NCBI RefSeq assembly: GCF_033115175.1
Contig: NC_084836.1
Coordinates: 66,585,797 to 66,649,796 of the forward strand
DNA length: 64,000 nt
From: Lepus europaeus
Taxonomy: Eukaryota > Chordata > Mammalia > Lagomorpha > Leporidae
Direction of reading: 5' to 3'
Part shown: one piece after another, positions 45,941 through 58,589 of the stretch
How the letters are laid out: the number at the start of each line of letters is the position of its first letter
Numbering within the stretch: position 1 is the stretch's first letter
The notes under the pieces: model-generated
What the model saw: the letters and a program-made list of their open reading frames with translations, nothing else
What the model was told of the DNA's origin: nothing
Databases searched by the model: none
Position numbers and translations under genes: made by a program

Positions 45941-47318
45941 AGGGTTTAATTAGAACATCTGCAATTAAGGGAATGAGGAGGGGAAAGGGAAAAAAAATAA
46001 AGCCCTTGTGAGACGGAGAACGGGAGGCAGAAGATTCCCAGCCCTTCTCTCACAGTCTTTGGGATGTGGGTGAGGGTCTCCACTTCCAAACGAGGGCTCA
46101 CCCCCGGGGGCTAGGGTGGGCCACAGGCGATGCCCAGAGGGGCCAGATTTCCCCCCACCCCATTGCCTTCGCTCCTCCAATGTTTTGGCCCCCACCCCAA
46201 GCCCACCAGGGCCAGTGCTTAGCGCTGCAGAAGCTACAGTTTTGGGGTTCCCGGACACTGTCTCCCCAGAGAGGCAGTGCCCCGCCCCCCCCCCCCCCAC
46301 TGTCACCAGCTGGTTGAGGGAACTGGCATTCCCTGCAGGTTGAGGATCTCCTTGAGAGATTCCCACAAATTCCTGGAGTTGCCTGAAAATCCTTGCCCAC
46401 CCCTGTCCTGTGAGGGCCGGCTGGTTTGGCTGGAAAAGGCACTTGAGACTGAGTAGTAGGGGTGGGGCATGCTGCTTAGATGTGGTGGTTTGCAGCTGTG
46501 TGACAGTTTGCTCTTCTGTAATTATCAGTGCAGGGGTAGGGAGACTTAATTATAAGTTGCTAGAAAAGGGCGTAGCAAACCTGTGCTGTACCCTGAACTA
46601 CACAGATCTTAACTGTAGCCCATACGGCCCCAAGGGGAGGGCCCTAGCTTCCAGACCTCTCCGGTTGCGTAGGGGGAGGGTTGATAAAGTTGGAGAAAAC
46701 CTCCTGGCCCCACCCCCAATCTCCCTTCTAGGCCTGCACCTGGCCATGGCTGCCCTGCCCCACCCCAGCTGGGCGGATTCCCTTCCCCACCTGGAAGGGA
46801 GATCTGCCAGCCCGGCTCCCCTCCTGCAGCCCTCACTCCCACCTCTAGAGACCCTCCCTCACCCCAGCCCTCCTGTCTTCCTAAGGCAGTGCCCAGCCCC
46901 AAGGTACAGCCCCAATGCCAGGTCTCTGATTTCCTGCAGATGTGTCCAGGAGCCCTTCTGCAGGTCGGGAGGAGCGAATGGACCTGCAGGGGTCAGATGG
47001 CCCCACCTGAATGTCAAGTCTGTCTTTGGTCATTACGGTTCAGAAAAGTATATTCGTACATACCATTGATATTTATTAAAATAATAAATGCCTCCTTACA
47101 CAGCCATAAATACATGGAGTTCTTCTTCCAGGTCTGCATAGCTAATTCAACATGCACATCCAGAATAAGAAATCTAGGAGATTCTCCCAAATGTGCCCAC
47201 CATTCATCTACATTATTTACAAAAGCCAAGACAAAACAAACACAAAAGCCCCCTCTCTTTGGCTCCTATAACCTAATAGCAAGGAAGATGCCTGGCACTT
47301 GGGTAGAAATGCCTTCGC

Positions 47319-47340
47319 CACACACACACACACACACACA
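47319..47340 (+). repeat. (CA)n microsatellite
   Basis: Eleven CA units in the HOXC4-HOXC5 interval. Confidence 0.9.
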
Positions 47341-48219
47341 TTTTACCTGAGTTTTATTACAAGCACAGAAATAAAATCCTTTCCGAGGGCTCCTGCACTT
47401 AGCAATGGTTTAACTGGGCTGGGTACAGGCGGCTCTCGCCTCTGATGAATCTTGTGTCTGGTCCTGTGCTTTGCCCTCCTGCCTCTTGTCCTGCCAGCTC
47501 CAGGACCTCCACCTCCGCTCTGCCCCGGTTTTATGATTATTTTTATTTTTCCCGACCACCTTTTGCCAGCATCCAAACGCTGTCCACATGCCTTGCACCC
47601 CCACCCCATCTCCCTTCTAAATCTCGATGTGGTTTCTCTTTCGGAAACATGTTCCAGTACAAAGCGCTTCCCTTCTGACACCGCTGAAGAAAAATATGTG
47701 TCCATTGTGTGTGAGGCCTTATTGTGCCCGGATTACCATACTGACCGTTAGATAACCCATATTCCTCCCCTCCCCAGTCACAAGCTGCCGCCTGAGAGCC
47801 CTCAGCGGCTCCACGGATTCCATTCTGCATTGAAACCCCACCTCGCACACTCCCTGCATTTTCCGAGGGAGAAAAATACACGAGAGAATCAATTCAGGAT
47901 TTGGGAGGCAAAAGGGAAAGAAACCCAGGGTCATTCCTCTCCTTACTCTTCCAAGTGCAGGGGGTTGGGGGGGTTGCTTTTTGTTTTTGGATGTGTTTTG
48001 TTATTGGTTTAGGGATTAAAAATTGCAACATACCTCTTTCCTTTTCCTCAAATAAATTGACTTTTAGATGGTATGCAATTAGGCAATTCATTTCATTTTT
48101 GATTTTTTTTTCTCCAGGCAACTCTTGAAAGCCTCAGACTAAAGCAAGACTTTTAAAACCATTTTTTTCTTTTGTGTGTGGATGTGTTGTATGTGGATAT
48201 ATGTGTGTGTGTTTTTGTC

Positions 48220-48350
48220 CGCTTCTGATGCCAGCAGGCAGGGCTAATGTATGCAAAAGAATATGCAAATGCTTAATTGATTTTTTCTTAAATCTCTTGT
48301 CAGTAAAAGTAATGAATTGGTCTAAAATGATTTTAATAACCCGGACGTGT
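48220..48350. promoter_or_regulatory. Octamer plus homeodomain motif cluster
   Basis: A perfect POU octamer ATGCAAAT is at 48263-48270, followed at once by GCTTAATTGA. A second ATGCAAAA lies ten bases before it, and ATGATTTTAATAACC is near 48327. POU and HOX sites side by side are common in neural HOX enhancers. Enhancer activity is inference. Confidence 0.4.
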
Positions 48351-48404
48351 CACCAGAAAATACTCAACCCCCTTTTTTCCCCCCCTTCTGGAATTGCTTA
48401 TAGT

Positions 48405-48416
48405 CCAAAAAAAAAA

Positions 48417-48458
<42 letters not shown>

Positions 48459-48471
48459 AGAAGAAGAAGAA
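48405..48471 (+). repeat. Compound (A)n(GA)n(GAA)n microsatellite
   Basis: An A-run is followed by about fifteen GA units and then about five GAA units. It resembles a SINE tail in composition but no SINE body is attached. Confidence 0.88.
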
Positions 48472-50099
48472 AAGCAATCATGGAATGTTAATTTGCCCCC
48501 CTTTAAAATATTAAAGATGAATTTCTCTTGTTTGTTCGGAGACCATAGGCAAGGTCCTCTCGTGGATTTCCCCGCCTTGCCTGGCCTTCCTTGGAATTCA
48601 ATTTTCCTCAAATCTCGTTTAAAGTGGCTTTTTAAAAAGTGGCCGCATTTTAATATTGGTTAGACAGAGTGACCTGCATTTCACCTCGGGTGTTTGACTT
48701 GTTCCAATAGGTCACTGCCATGGAGTTATTGATGGGGAAACTCCATTGAAATTTGTCTCTTCGCAAATGGCCTTTAGATCTTCCAGCGAGTTCAATAACT
48801 AGTTATAATGTGGAAGGGGAAAAATGAAGGCCCTGGGCTAACGAATTTGATGTTTCATTTTTATGCTGGAGAAATTGTTAGTTAGAGGTTGGGCTCCCCA
48901 CCCCCTTACTTGCTCATCCCAGCTGGACTGACCCCCCCACTCCCATCCAAGACTGCTTGGATTATATCCCCCTTGAAAACTTAGCCTGGGGGAGAGGGGG
49001 TCCCTTTCTCTCTATAATGCGAACTTTAATTCATCTTGTAGGAATATAGTTGTTGAAAAATTCTGACTTGTGCATTCTGGAAGCTTGCTCTGCTGGAGGT
49101 TTGTAACCTGGACTTTCTGGGTGGGTGGGTACTTTTACTTTTGAAGGAGCCTAAGTGTGGCTTGAGAGGATCTAGGGCTGGGCTGGCCTGAGATTAGGGT
49201 AGCACAGATGCAGCTCTCTGCTCTGGTGTTCCCAGAATTAAGGAAGTGGTAGCAAGTTGGAAACCTTTTTTTTTGGGGGGGGGGGTGGATAGGGGACTGA
49301 TGAGGGCATTTCCAGGTGCACTATTCTTGGTCTCTGTGCCGCCAGGGACCCATAGAATCAGGCACCCTGGGGAGTGAGGATGGCAGTGATTGGGAAAGGC
49401 TAAGGGAATCCTGGTTCCCTCCAGAGCCAGAATTCATGGATATTTGGCTGGGTAGCCTCTTGCCAAAGTCTGCTCTTTGCCACAAGGGCGCTCCGGGAGA
49501 CAGTTCAGTGACCCAAAAGGATGCTTTAGGCCGAAGTAGGGAGAGCAGAGGAAGATGCCAAGGGGTGAAAATTTTGTTAAAGTCCTCCTTTTTTTTTTTT
49601 TTTTATATTCCTTTTTTTTCAGTTCTCAAGGAGTGGGAGAGGAAAGGGCAGAGGAGGGGAGGGAAGGTCTTTATTTGATTGTCCACAGTGAAATCGGGGG
49701 AACCCTGGGCTCCTGCAGAGCAAGCCTCCGTGAGGAAGGATTTTGTGGGGCCGACCCAGCCACAGCAGTCCGGTGCCATTCCTGACCCCAGTGATACCGG
49801 AACACCTTTCCCTCACCAAGCAGAACTCCACGTACACCTCATCTCCTCCCTGCCTTCTCCTTGCTCGCCCAAAGGGGTCCAAGCTGGCTTAATCCCAGGA
49901 AGCCCACCCGCATCTCAACCCAGCCCAAACCTCAGACCCCAGCCATCCCAAAGGCACTCCCTGAATGGGGGGGGGGGGGGGGCAGGGGGGTTGGAGGAGT
50001 CCAGCCCAGGGGAACTACCTAAGTGCCTGAAACTGGGGCCTGAACCCCAGAAACAGCACCCTGGGGCCACCTGGATCCTCACACAAACTTGCCTGGGCA

Positions 50100-51130
50100 A
50101 ATCGGCGGCTCCACCGAGACCTGGGGAGCAGCCCTCACCTACAGCGGCGCATCCGAACCCCAGAAAAAGACGGGGGGAAGCCCGAGAAGTTCAGGATGCG
50201 GCCTGGGAGAGGGCCCGCGGTCCGCTTTTCCCAGCCCGCGGGGATCTCTGGCGATCTGTCCCAAACTTCTCCACAGCCCTTTGGCGCGCTCAGGTCGCGG
50301 CCGGCGAGCACAATCCCCGCCGCCCGCCGCTCTCCGGCCCCGGCCCGCACCTGGGCCGCCTGCTCGGAACTCGGGACCTCCAGCCTTGGGCCTCGCCCCC
50401 TCCCTGTTTTAATTACGTGATTGATTTTCGCTTGGGCAGCCTCGGGACGCCTCTGCCTCCGACTGAATCTTTCGTCTCCCTTTTTGTGTTTCTGAGTCCT
50501 CCCGACCGGCTGTCACGGAGGAGACCCTCGGGGCGGTCGGCGCGCCTCGTGCGGCCTGGGTCCGGGTCCCGGGCGGCGGCCTTGCCCCACACGCGCCCGC
50601 CGTGGTCCTCGCCGCCACGCGGGGCTCCGCTGCTGCGCTCCTGCCCATTCGCCTTCCTCAGTGACTTGGTGCTGCATCGTCTTCCCGGTTTGGGTTTGTC
50701 CCCTGAAGCCTGGCCTCGGAGCTGGCCTCTGCGCGTTTGTCTTCCCCGGGGTGGGGGGAGGTGTGCAGGGGACATCGAGACCCGAGGATGCCGCCCGCCT
50801 GGCTGCAGGCTCGCGCCGAGGGGAGCCCCGGGCCCCTTCCCGCAGACACCTGGGCCCCGCGCGGGCGGGCGACCAGCGCCGGGAGGAGCCAAATCCGCCG
50901 TAACTTCAGGCCGCTGCACGCGAGCCCGGCCGCCCGGCGGCTCGTCCCGGCCGCCGGCCGCAGCCCGTGGAGGGCAGTTGGATCTGATGTTCGCTCCACA
51001 GCCCCAGAGGCCCCCTTGCCCTGGCGGCCTCTGTGGGCACCGGGCGGCAGCCTCCCGGGGTGGCTGTGGGCACCCGCGCCCAGGAACTCCTGTGCAGCAT
51101 TCTCCAGCGCAGGGAGCCAAGGTGAGGCGG
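50100..51130. promoter_or_regulatory. Isolated CpG island between HOXC5 and HOXC4
   Basis: About 1 kb of dense GC and CpG, far from either coding gene (6 kb upstream of HOXC4, 10 kb downstream of HOXC5). It could be a promoter for a non-coding or alternative HOXC4 5' exon, or a Polycomb recruitment island. Strand and start site cannot be told from sequence. Confidence 0.5.
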
Positions 51131-52529
51131 CGGCAGGGGGAGAGGGGAGAGTCTCTTTTGGGACAGGTCGGGATTTAGGGAGAGGAAGGGGGCGACAGCA
51201 AAAGAGTCCCCTTTCCCGCTGTGGCTGGCCCCCTGCCCTTTCTCTCCTCCCCAAACCCTTGCTTTCCTGCCTAATCTCTCATTCAGTTACAACTAATAAA
51301 CACTTCTCTTCGCACTTCTCCACCGCGTCCTGTTCATTCTTTGATTCTTTCTAACAAGGCAGCAATGACTTGATATGAGCGAGATTTTACGAGTATCTTT
51401 TTCTCCTCTGGGAGAGGAGGGGGTGGGAGGGTGCTGCTCACTGGGGAAGTTCAGCGGAACTTGAGCTGGCCACAACCTACTCCCTGTCCCCTGACCCGCA
51501 ACACCCCAATGTCTGTCCCCCCCAAACCCCCTTCCCCCACAGCGGTGTTGCCGGGTAAATAAGAGTCCGCCCGCCTGGCTATTAGGATTCTGAAGACGTT
51601 GGCATCTGTAGCAATCATTAGTCAAAGCCGTGGAAGCCAAAGGAGCCGAGGAGTTGGACAGAAAAAATCTTGGAAAATGATATACAGGAGCCGCCGAGGC
51701 ATCAATCCCGGCCGATAAGAGCGCGGCTGCTGAGAGCCAGGCGGCCGGCTTAATTGGGCCCTGGGCACCAAGAACACTGAGGAGGGGGCACCTCTGGGCG
51801 GTGCAGAGGCCCTGGCATCATTTGGGCACCTTACAAAGATAGTTGGGGGCTGAACGCCCTTTTCTCCAAATTTCAAAAACCCTATGGGAACCAAGAGGTG
51901 CTGGACTGGAAGACTCTGTCTCCTTTCTCCCCTGCTCTTAAGTGGCTGCCTTGGAAGGTTGTGCGGGTCGGGAAGCCTGGGCTGGGACCCCAGCAACAGA
52001 GACAGCCCTAAGGGAGGCCTGATCCCCACAGGGGACAGCGAACTCGGTAGAGTAGAGATCCTGTCTGAATCACTCGCTTTCAAAATCAAAAGGTATTTGC
52101 TCCCCAACCCCGCTCACCTGATACCTTTTATAGGAGCACAGAGACACAGGATACAGTAGGGTTAAGCCCTTCGGAAAGGGAATCTATGCCCCTTCACACG
52201 GATGTAAGCATTACAAAACTGTCTCCTAAAGAAATGTCCCAATGTTTAAGTTTGTAGCAAAACTGAGAAGACCGTAAAGATCTCCAATTTTGTGGCTTCA
52301 ATATGTAGCAATTTTATGGCTTAGGGCCCACATATAAATTCTGCTAAAAATCTCAAAATAGAAACTGAGCAACTCACACATGGTTCTTTCCAACCGAGAA
52401 AGAAACTAAGCCAAATACTCATTTAGACGTTTAGCGAGAGCTGTGCCAATACACCGCGGCATGTGCATCCGAGCACTACGCAAAGGTTGGTTATGTGCAC
52501 CCAGGAAGGCAGCTGAGGACTGCTACGTT

Positions 52530-52640
52530 CACTGTGGATCTATAAATCTAGAGATCTATAAATCTGCATCTAAATGTGGAGCAGAGAGGGGTGGGAAACA
52601 TATTTCCTGATTTAGACAGAGAACGATCTATAAATACATT
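52530..52640. repeat. Three copies of GATCTATAAAT
   Basis: The 11-mer GATCTATAAAT occurs at 52537-52547, 52553-52563 and 52625-52635. Copies one and two start 16 bases apart. They may be TATA-like or CDX/HOX-like sites, or the trace of a small local duplication. Confidence 0.6.
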
Positions 52641-53794
52641 TTCACACATACAACTATAGGAGTGCTGAGACACGTGTGTTTGCTTGGAGTCCCTGGGGAT
52701 GAAGAGGATTTTTCTAGTGCTTGTGCATTTGGGGTGTCCCAGCCCAGGCTCTGAGAAAAATGAATGAAAGCAAACTAACAACCTACGGCCTCATTTCCCT
52801 CTCAAGAGGCGAGAGGCGCACTGCACGGGCGGGCGGTGGATATGCGCCCCGGCGCCCTGGGCGCCTGGGCCCGAAGCTGAAGGAAGTAGCCCAAACTCAG
52901 CAGTAGGTGGCCGGCTCCTCACTTCTCTAATCTCCCTAGCCCTGGGCTCCGAGGGGAGAACTTGTAGGGGGTTGGGGTGTCTTTAGGAAGGAAAGGCTCA
53001 TTATCATTACAAAATGGAGCCATTGAAGGCAAATAGGATTTCTTTTGGAGACAGCTTGGTAAAGAGAGCTGGGAGAAGTCTGTGGGCTTCCACACACCCC
53101 TTGCCCCCCACCTCAATGGCACACGACCCAGTCACGGACCGTGAAGTTTCCTCCATTCTCGCCCTGGCTGCTGGGCATCCCTGAACTCCTAGCTTGTCAA
53201 GAAGGGGCTTGGAGAAGGGGGTCACCGAGGAGCCCCAGAAGAGAGAAGAGCCTGCTGGAGTCCCCGTATCCATATCCGCAGGCGGGCTCACAAACTGCTT
53301 GCCTTCGCTGTTCGGGGCTTGGTGACTGCGGGGTTGGGGCACTAGGGTTTGCATGGGCAAAGGAAAGAAGGTATGATTTTAAAATCTGGAATCTTGAGGG
53401 GAGAAAATGCAATGACCAAGTAGCCCCCCACACACACCTTTTAAATCGGAGGCCAAGGGCTTTAGGGACTCTGGATGTCCTTTTATTTTTCTCCTTTGGC
53501 TTATGGGGCGGGGTGGGGGGCAGACAGGAGGAACCTCAGGTGGGCTTGGGGCAGTGCAATCCAATCTAGCTGGCCGGGCCGGGTGGGAGTGATTTACAAA
53601 GCAAAACCTCAGATGCTACTTCCTGAGAAGACCAGAAGGCACCAGATCAAAACAGCCTCCTCTAGGCGTTTATGACCCTGTCTCTACTCCCAACAGGAAA
53701 AGCACCCTCAATAAAAGCTGGGCCCACGCCCCCCCCTCCGCTCCAGGGAGGGGGAGACACCATCTCAAATGAGGGACCTGACCCTTACTCCTTT

Positions 53795-53819
53795 CACACA
53801 CACACACACACACACACAC
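53795..53819 (+). repeat. (CA)n microsatellite
   Basis: Twelve CA units. Confidence 0.9.
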
Positions 53820-56439
53820 TATTTACCAGACAGAACTGTCCTCCAATATCTGAGCAAAACAACAGCCCACAGAGCAGTTTGGATTTTGAGTCTGGGACAG
53901 CAGGAAAGGCAGATGTGATTAGCTAAGGCCCTGGCCTATACCAGTGCCACCTTGGTCCTCCACAACCCAATCTGGGCCAACCGGACATTGAAAGTCACCA
54001 AGAGCCTGGCTGTCACCATCCATGGCGGGGGGGGGGGGGGGGCTGCTCCAAGATTGGGGTCTTGGGTGGGGAGGGAACAGAAGGAAGGAAAGCCAGCAGT
54101 AGTTGCCCAAGACCTGAGCGGTGGGGGTGGGGTGGGGAAGACAAATGGCTTCCAGGCTGGGCTGATGGGAAGAATGGGGTGGGAGGGAAGGAGAGGGAAG
54201 TGGGTTTGAGATTGGCTGACTGTGTCCAGCCCAGGCTTCTGACCTCTGTCATGCCACACTTGGGCACATATGTATATCCTGTGTGTTTAGGTTTTTGGAT
54301 ATTGAGGGCCGGGGACTGGGAGAACCAAAGATCTGCTTTACCTCTCTGAGAGGTACTGTGATGTGGTTCCAAAATGGATTCCAGGTAACTGAGCCCACAC
54401 TTCCCACCCAGCCCCCGTGGGTTTGCAGACCACAGAACTTGCTCTGAACACATGTAAAGAAGTAGCCACCTCCTTGGCACTGGCTCCGCCAGCCCACAGC
54501 CTCTTTACCAGAGCTTCTAGGTCAGGAACACCAGATACTGAACAAGACCCTGGATAGCCCAGTGCACCTTTCCCAAGTTCCGCATTGCATAGGCGCATGG
54601 ACGCCCCCCCCCCCCGCCCTGTTACCATCTGCCCCGAAGTGGGAGAGGAACTTGAGCTCTTCTGCAAGGCTCAGGACAGGGGGCTCTATCACCCCAGCTC
54701 CCTAAGGCAGGTCTTCCAGCTCCTGGAATCCCATCAAAGCAGGCGAAAGAGATGCAACCAGACCAGACCCCACTGCAGGTTAGGAGGGCCCAGTAGAGAT
54801 GGGGCAGAGTGGGAAGGGATGTGGCTTTCCTGGCCTTCTAACAGCCTTGTCTGCTCTCAACCCCAGAAAGCTTGAGTTTGGCACCCTGACTTCAAAGTTC
54901 CTCTCCTCTCCACCTGGGGGGAGGCGGGGCTACAGGGGCTCTCACCCCTCCCCCTCCCCACAGTGGAGGCTCAGAGAGTCCTGAGACACACAGAACGGAA
55001 GTCCAGGATGGTGATGTGTCAGCAATCCGCCCTCAAAGACCTAACTCAGCCAGTTCCAGAGAGGAGTGGTGACAAAGCTGAGGACTGCTTACCGGGATGC
55101 TAGGAGCGGCTGAGGCAACTCTTAAGAAAAAGTCTCTCTTCCCAATGCCTGCGGACTCCACCCCTCTTTCTTGTCTTTCTGTCCTCATCCCCTCCAGGGG
55201 ACTTGGCAACCCCAGGGTGGTGCCAGCTGCTCTCCCACGAGGCTACTGCAACATTTGCTAGGGGTAGGCACATGTACGTGTGTGCTTCAGGAACTCAACA
55301 AAGAGGCAAAAGTGGTTGAAAGTATGGGCTCAGCGACTTCTGCCCTTCTCTGGCTTCTTATCCTAGTCCTTCCTACCCAGTCCATGCCACTGTCCCCAAA
55401 CCAGCCTCACCCAGGAGACAAATAAGAAGATGGGTGTCCACATGCCCAGCTCAGCCTGGGCCATTCCTACTACTCCTGGACCCTTCATCCCCAGAGGAGG
55501 GCTCAGAGGCCCTGGTAGCTCCAGGAGGGCAGGAGATGGGGCGGAGTCTTGGAGGGAAGGGGAACCCAACCAGAAAATTAACCTTGGAACAAAGCCCTGG
55601 GGATGGGGGCGGGGGACAATGCCTGGGTCCGGACCTGCCAGCGGACTGGCTCTGCGCCCAGTCCAAGAGAGCACACAACATTTCTGTCGTGCACACCCAC
55701 TGTGCGCTTCAGCAGCCTGTGCTCAGAAATAGGGTCTCACCCACTGCCTGCCGCGACCTAAGCCACGTAAACACAGCCATAGCCCATAGCCCTCGATGGC
55801 TGCTGACGGGGCACCAGCTCACCATCTAGCTCATTAGTCCATCGTTCTAAACAGAATAGACAGGAGCCGAAACATTAGCTGTTCAACATGGAAGCCCTAG
55901 TGATTTGACAAATGAGAGGTACCAAACAAAAAGACTCCAGTTCTGCTCCGTTCCCCAACCACGCTTAAGACAGTTTGATAAATCCAATGCCCCAGGAGTA
56001 ATTCCAGAAATATCAATTAAAAGGGGTCTCCTCAATTCACCCCACCTGCTCCCCTCACCCCTGGCTCAGAAGAGAATGAAAACTTCTGAGAGTGGTAAGT
56101 GGAGAGGGGGTGATCGGCGAGAATTTGAGTTCAGGGCTGGAGCTCATTTCCACACTTGCCCTGTAGCCTAATGCAGAGTTCCCGCCTATGCAGCTCAGGG
56201 AATGGGACAGAACCACGCTGGGGGACAAGACAACACTCCAGGGGACTGTCCCCACAGCTTCATACCCCTGCACGATTCAGTTCAAGCTACGACTTTGTTA
56301 GAGACCAAAGGCACAAGCCACAGGCTGAGGGGGGCCAGAGGGAGGGCCAGGATCACTCCCCCCCTCCGAATCTGACCGAGGGCAGCCCCGGGAGCACGGA
56401 GGGGACGGTGGGAAGAGAGAGAGCCGGAGACCCAAATGC

Positions 56440-56520
56440 TTTGTTGCTGATTGGCTGATGGAGGCCATGTGACCCTGCTTAGCGCATTCCTGATTGGCTG
56501 CTTGACCTCTTCTAGGGTTA
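56440..56520. promoter_or_regulatory. Paired CCAAT boxes with E-box
   Basis: GATTGGCTG occurs twice (56449-56457 and 56492-56500) with CATGTG at 56466-56471 between them. The pairing of NF-Y-type and E-box motifs echoes the HOXC4 proximal promoter. Candidate promoter or enhancer only. Confidence 0.4.
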
Positions 56521-58589
56521 AAGACCTAGGAACAAAATGAAAAGCTTTCCGGGTTGGCTGGGGCACCTTGGCACCTGATTGCCTGCCCACCCCCACCCCC
56601 ATCCCCAGTTCAGGGCGCTGGGCGTGGAAAGCCCAAGAATCTCAGGGCCCTTTTGTGTTTGCCCCGAGTCCAGGTGGAACTGACAAAACGGTAAAAACTG
56701 ACCCGAAGAGCGGATTGTTGGAGGGAAGAGGAGGCTAGTGTTTAAGTGGACCGTTTGAGCCTCAAGAACAGAGAAGGGAGGGAGGGACTGACCGCCCAAG
56801 AGGCGCTGTGTGAATCCGCAAGAGGTGGACGGGCGCACACAGCCCGCATCGCCCAGCGCAGCGCCGCCTGGCCTGGGGGTGGGACGGGGGCTCTAGCTGA
56901 ATTCCTGGTTAAAGACCTCCGGGAGGCCGGGCTGGGGAGGAGAGAGGCAAGTTACAGACCCTGGGGAATGCCTCCCTGCTGCTGGGATCCGACTGTTTCC
57001 GGAAACCCTCAGAATCTCAGCTTAGAGGAGACGGTGGGGAAGGAGGAAAGGCGACCCTGAGAATTAACTTTTTAGGGCGTTCCTGGACAGACCCTTCTGG
57101 GGTCCCAGTGCCTGTCAGGGAGGAGGATGGAGAGGGCAAATCTGGGCAGGGGTGGTGTGTGTGTGGTGGTGGCTGAGGCCCTGGGAGAAGGTGCGCGGGG
57201 GCGGGAAGGGTCCTCCAAGTCCGGCGCCCGTGCTTGCAGGTGTGGGGCTGGTCTCAGTACGCCCCCACCCCCACCCCAGCTTTGTGCCTGTATGTCCCTT
57301 CACTCTCCTGTCCCTGCTTCCTCAATCCCTTGGACAGCGGAGGGGATACTACCATAGCGACAGTTCCTTCCCCATCCTGCACCTGCGTGCGGGGCTGGGG
57401 GGCAAAGTGTGAGTACTGACCCCCATCTTGGGGAAGGCGCGGACCTGGCCCCAGCCCTGGCCCTCTGCTCCCCTCCCCTCTGTGCGCAGGCAGCCGCCCA
57501 GCCTCCAAGCCCTCCCTAAGCACAGAGGTTTAGCTGCCGGTGACCCACTGGGAGGGGATACGGGAAACACTGGCAGGTGCCCAGGACACGTGCCTCCCAC
57601 GCCCGAAGCCTCTGCTGCTCCCTTCTAGAAATCTGACAGAACCCCAGCTTGGAGACTGGCCTCGGTGCGCAATGGCCACACAGGGCCCTGCTGGCTCCCT
57701 CCCCCCTCCTCTGGGTTGGGGCGCTTTTCTAGCCTAGCGAGGACATCACGTCTACTTCCCCGCCCACTCCGTGCACCTGACCCTCCCCGAGGGAACCCTT
57801 AGGTCTTGGGGACCTGGCTTTACTTGAGGCAAAGGCTCGGGATGCTGGGAAGACCTCAGGGGGAGAGGGATGCGTGAAGCCACAGTAGCCTGAGACAAAT
57901 GAGGACTCCAGGTTACTGAGGCCGGGACAGCCGCCCTTCCTGGCCGGGTGCTGAAGGGGAGGGGGATACTTTGGGGGCTTTTTCAGGTGCCTCTGCGGGT
58001 CCCAGCAGCAACCTGTGGGCTCAAAGCCACAAAGCCCTCCTTCCACGCCGTGGTCCCCAGCTCCCCCCCACACCTGGATTCTAGGCCACTGGCTGAGGGT
58101 TGAACTCACCCCTCCCTGCAGCGCGGTGCCCCACAAGCACTTGGCTCTCGCGTAGGAGTTTGCACACTCCTACAAACGCCCACTGCTCGCGGCTCGGCCG
58201 CTGACTTTCTTTCCAACTGAGAGAGGGTCAGAGAGACCTTGAGGAAACTACAGGATGTTGCTAGAGGCAGCAGGGCCCTGGGGAGGGGACAGCAGGGCTG
58301 GGGGGGGGGTGGCAAGCCTCGGCCTGGGGAGGCCTGAGCTGGCCTATTCCCCCCTCCCCCGCTTCCAGAGTCAGAACTGCCTTCTACCAAGGGGAGGAGA
58401 GTTAGGAAATGTGAGGAAAGGTCTGAGAAAGGGAGCGAGAGAGGGGGAGAGAGAATTAACTTACAGTGTTCCCTGGGATTCATTTGCGAAGATGGAACCT
58501 CTCTCACCATCATCCCCAGCGCCGTAATCCCCTCTAACTGCCAGGCCCTCTGTCCTAGCATTAAACCTCACCAGCAGCTGCGTGGCTGG

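Larger units (their letters stand above)
44301..49660. other. HOXC4 upstream interval, no coding gene seen
   Basis: No ORF here resembles a known protein and there is no SINE. It contains poly-C/G runs (44368-44382, 46283-46299), a promoter-like conserved-looking block at 45500-45940, an AT-rich patch at 47035-47230, a CA microsatellite at 47319-47340 and AT-rich possible enhancer sequence at 48000-48360. Non-coding 5' exons of long HOXC4 transcripts may lie here but cannot be placed from sequence. Confidence 0.6.
49661..53950. other. Central HOXC4-HOXC5 interval with isolated CpG island
   Basis: No coding gene is supported. A GC-rich, CpG-rich island occupies about 50100-51130. AT-richer sequence with repeated TATAAAT motifs follows at 52200-52660. 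A long open frame across the island is judged accidental. A G-run is at 49969-49982 and a CA microsatellite at 53795-53819. Confidence 0.6.

Noticed and set aside
46210-46225. CCACCAGGGCCAG as a second CTCF site
   Set aside because: The core lacks the GGGGGC or GGTGGC continuation, so the match is weaker than at 63552 and not worth a separate call.
49679-51178. A 499-residue open frame on the plus strand, the longest in the window
   Set aside because: It crosses the CpG island and encodes low-complexity Pro/Arg/Ser/Gly sequence with no domain, and overlapping frames on both strands are also long. Few stop codons are expected in GC-rich DNA. Ribosome profiling or conservation of frame would be needed to revive it.
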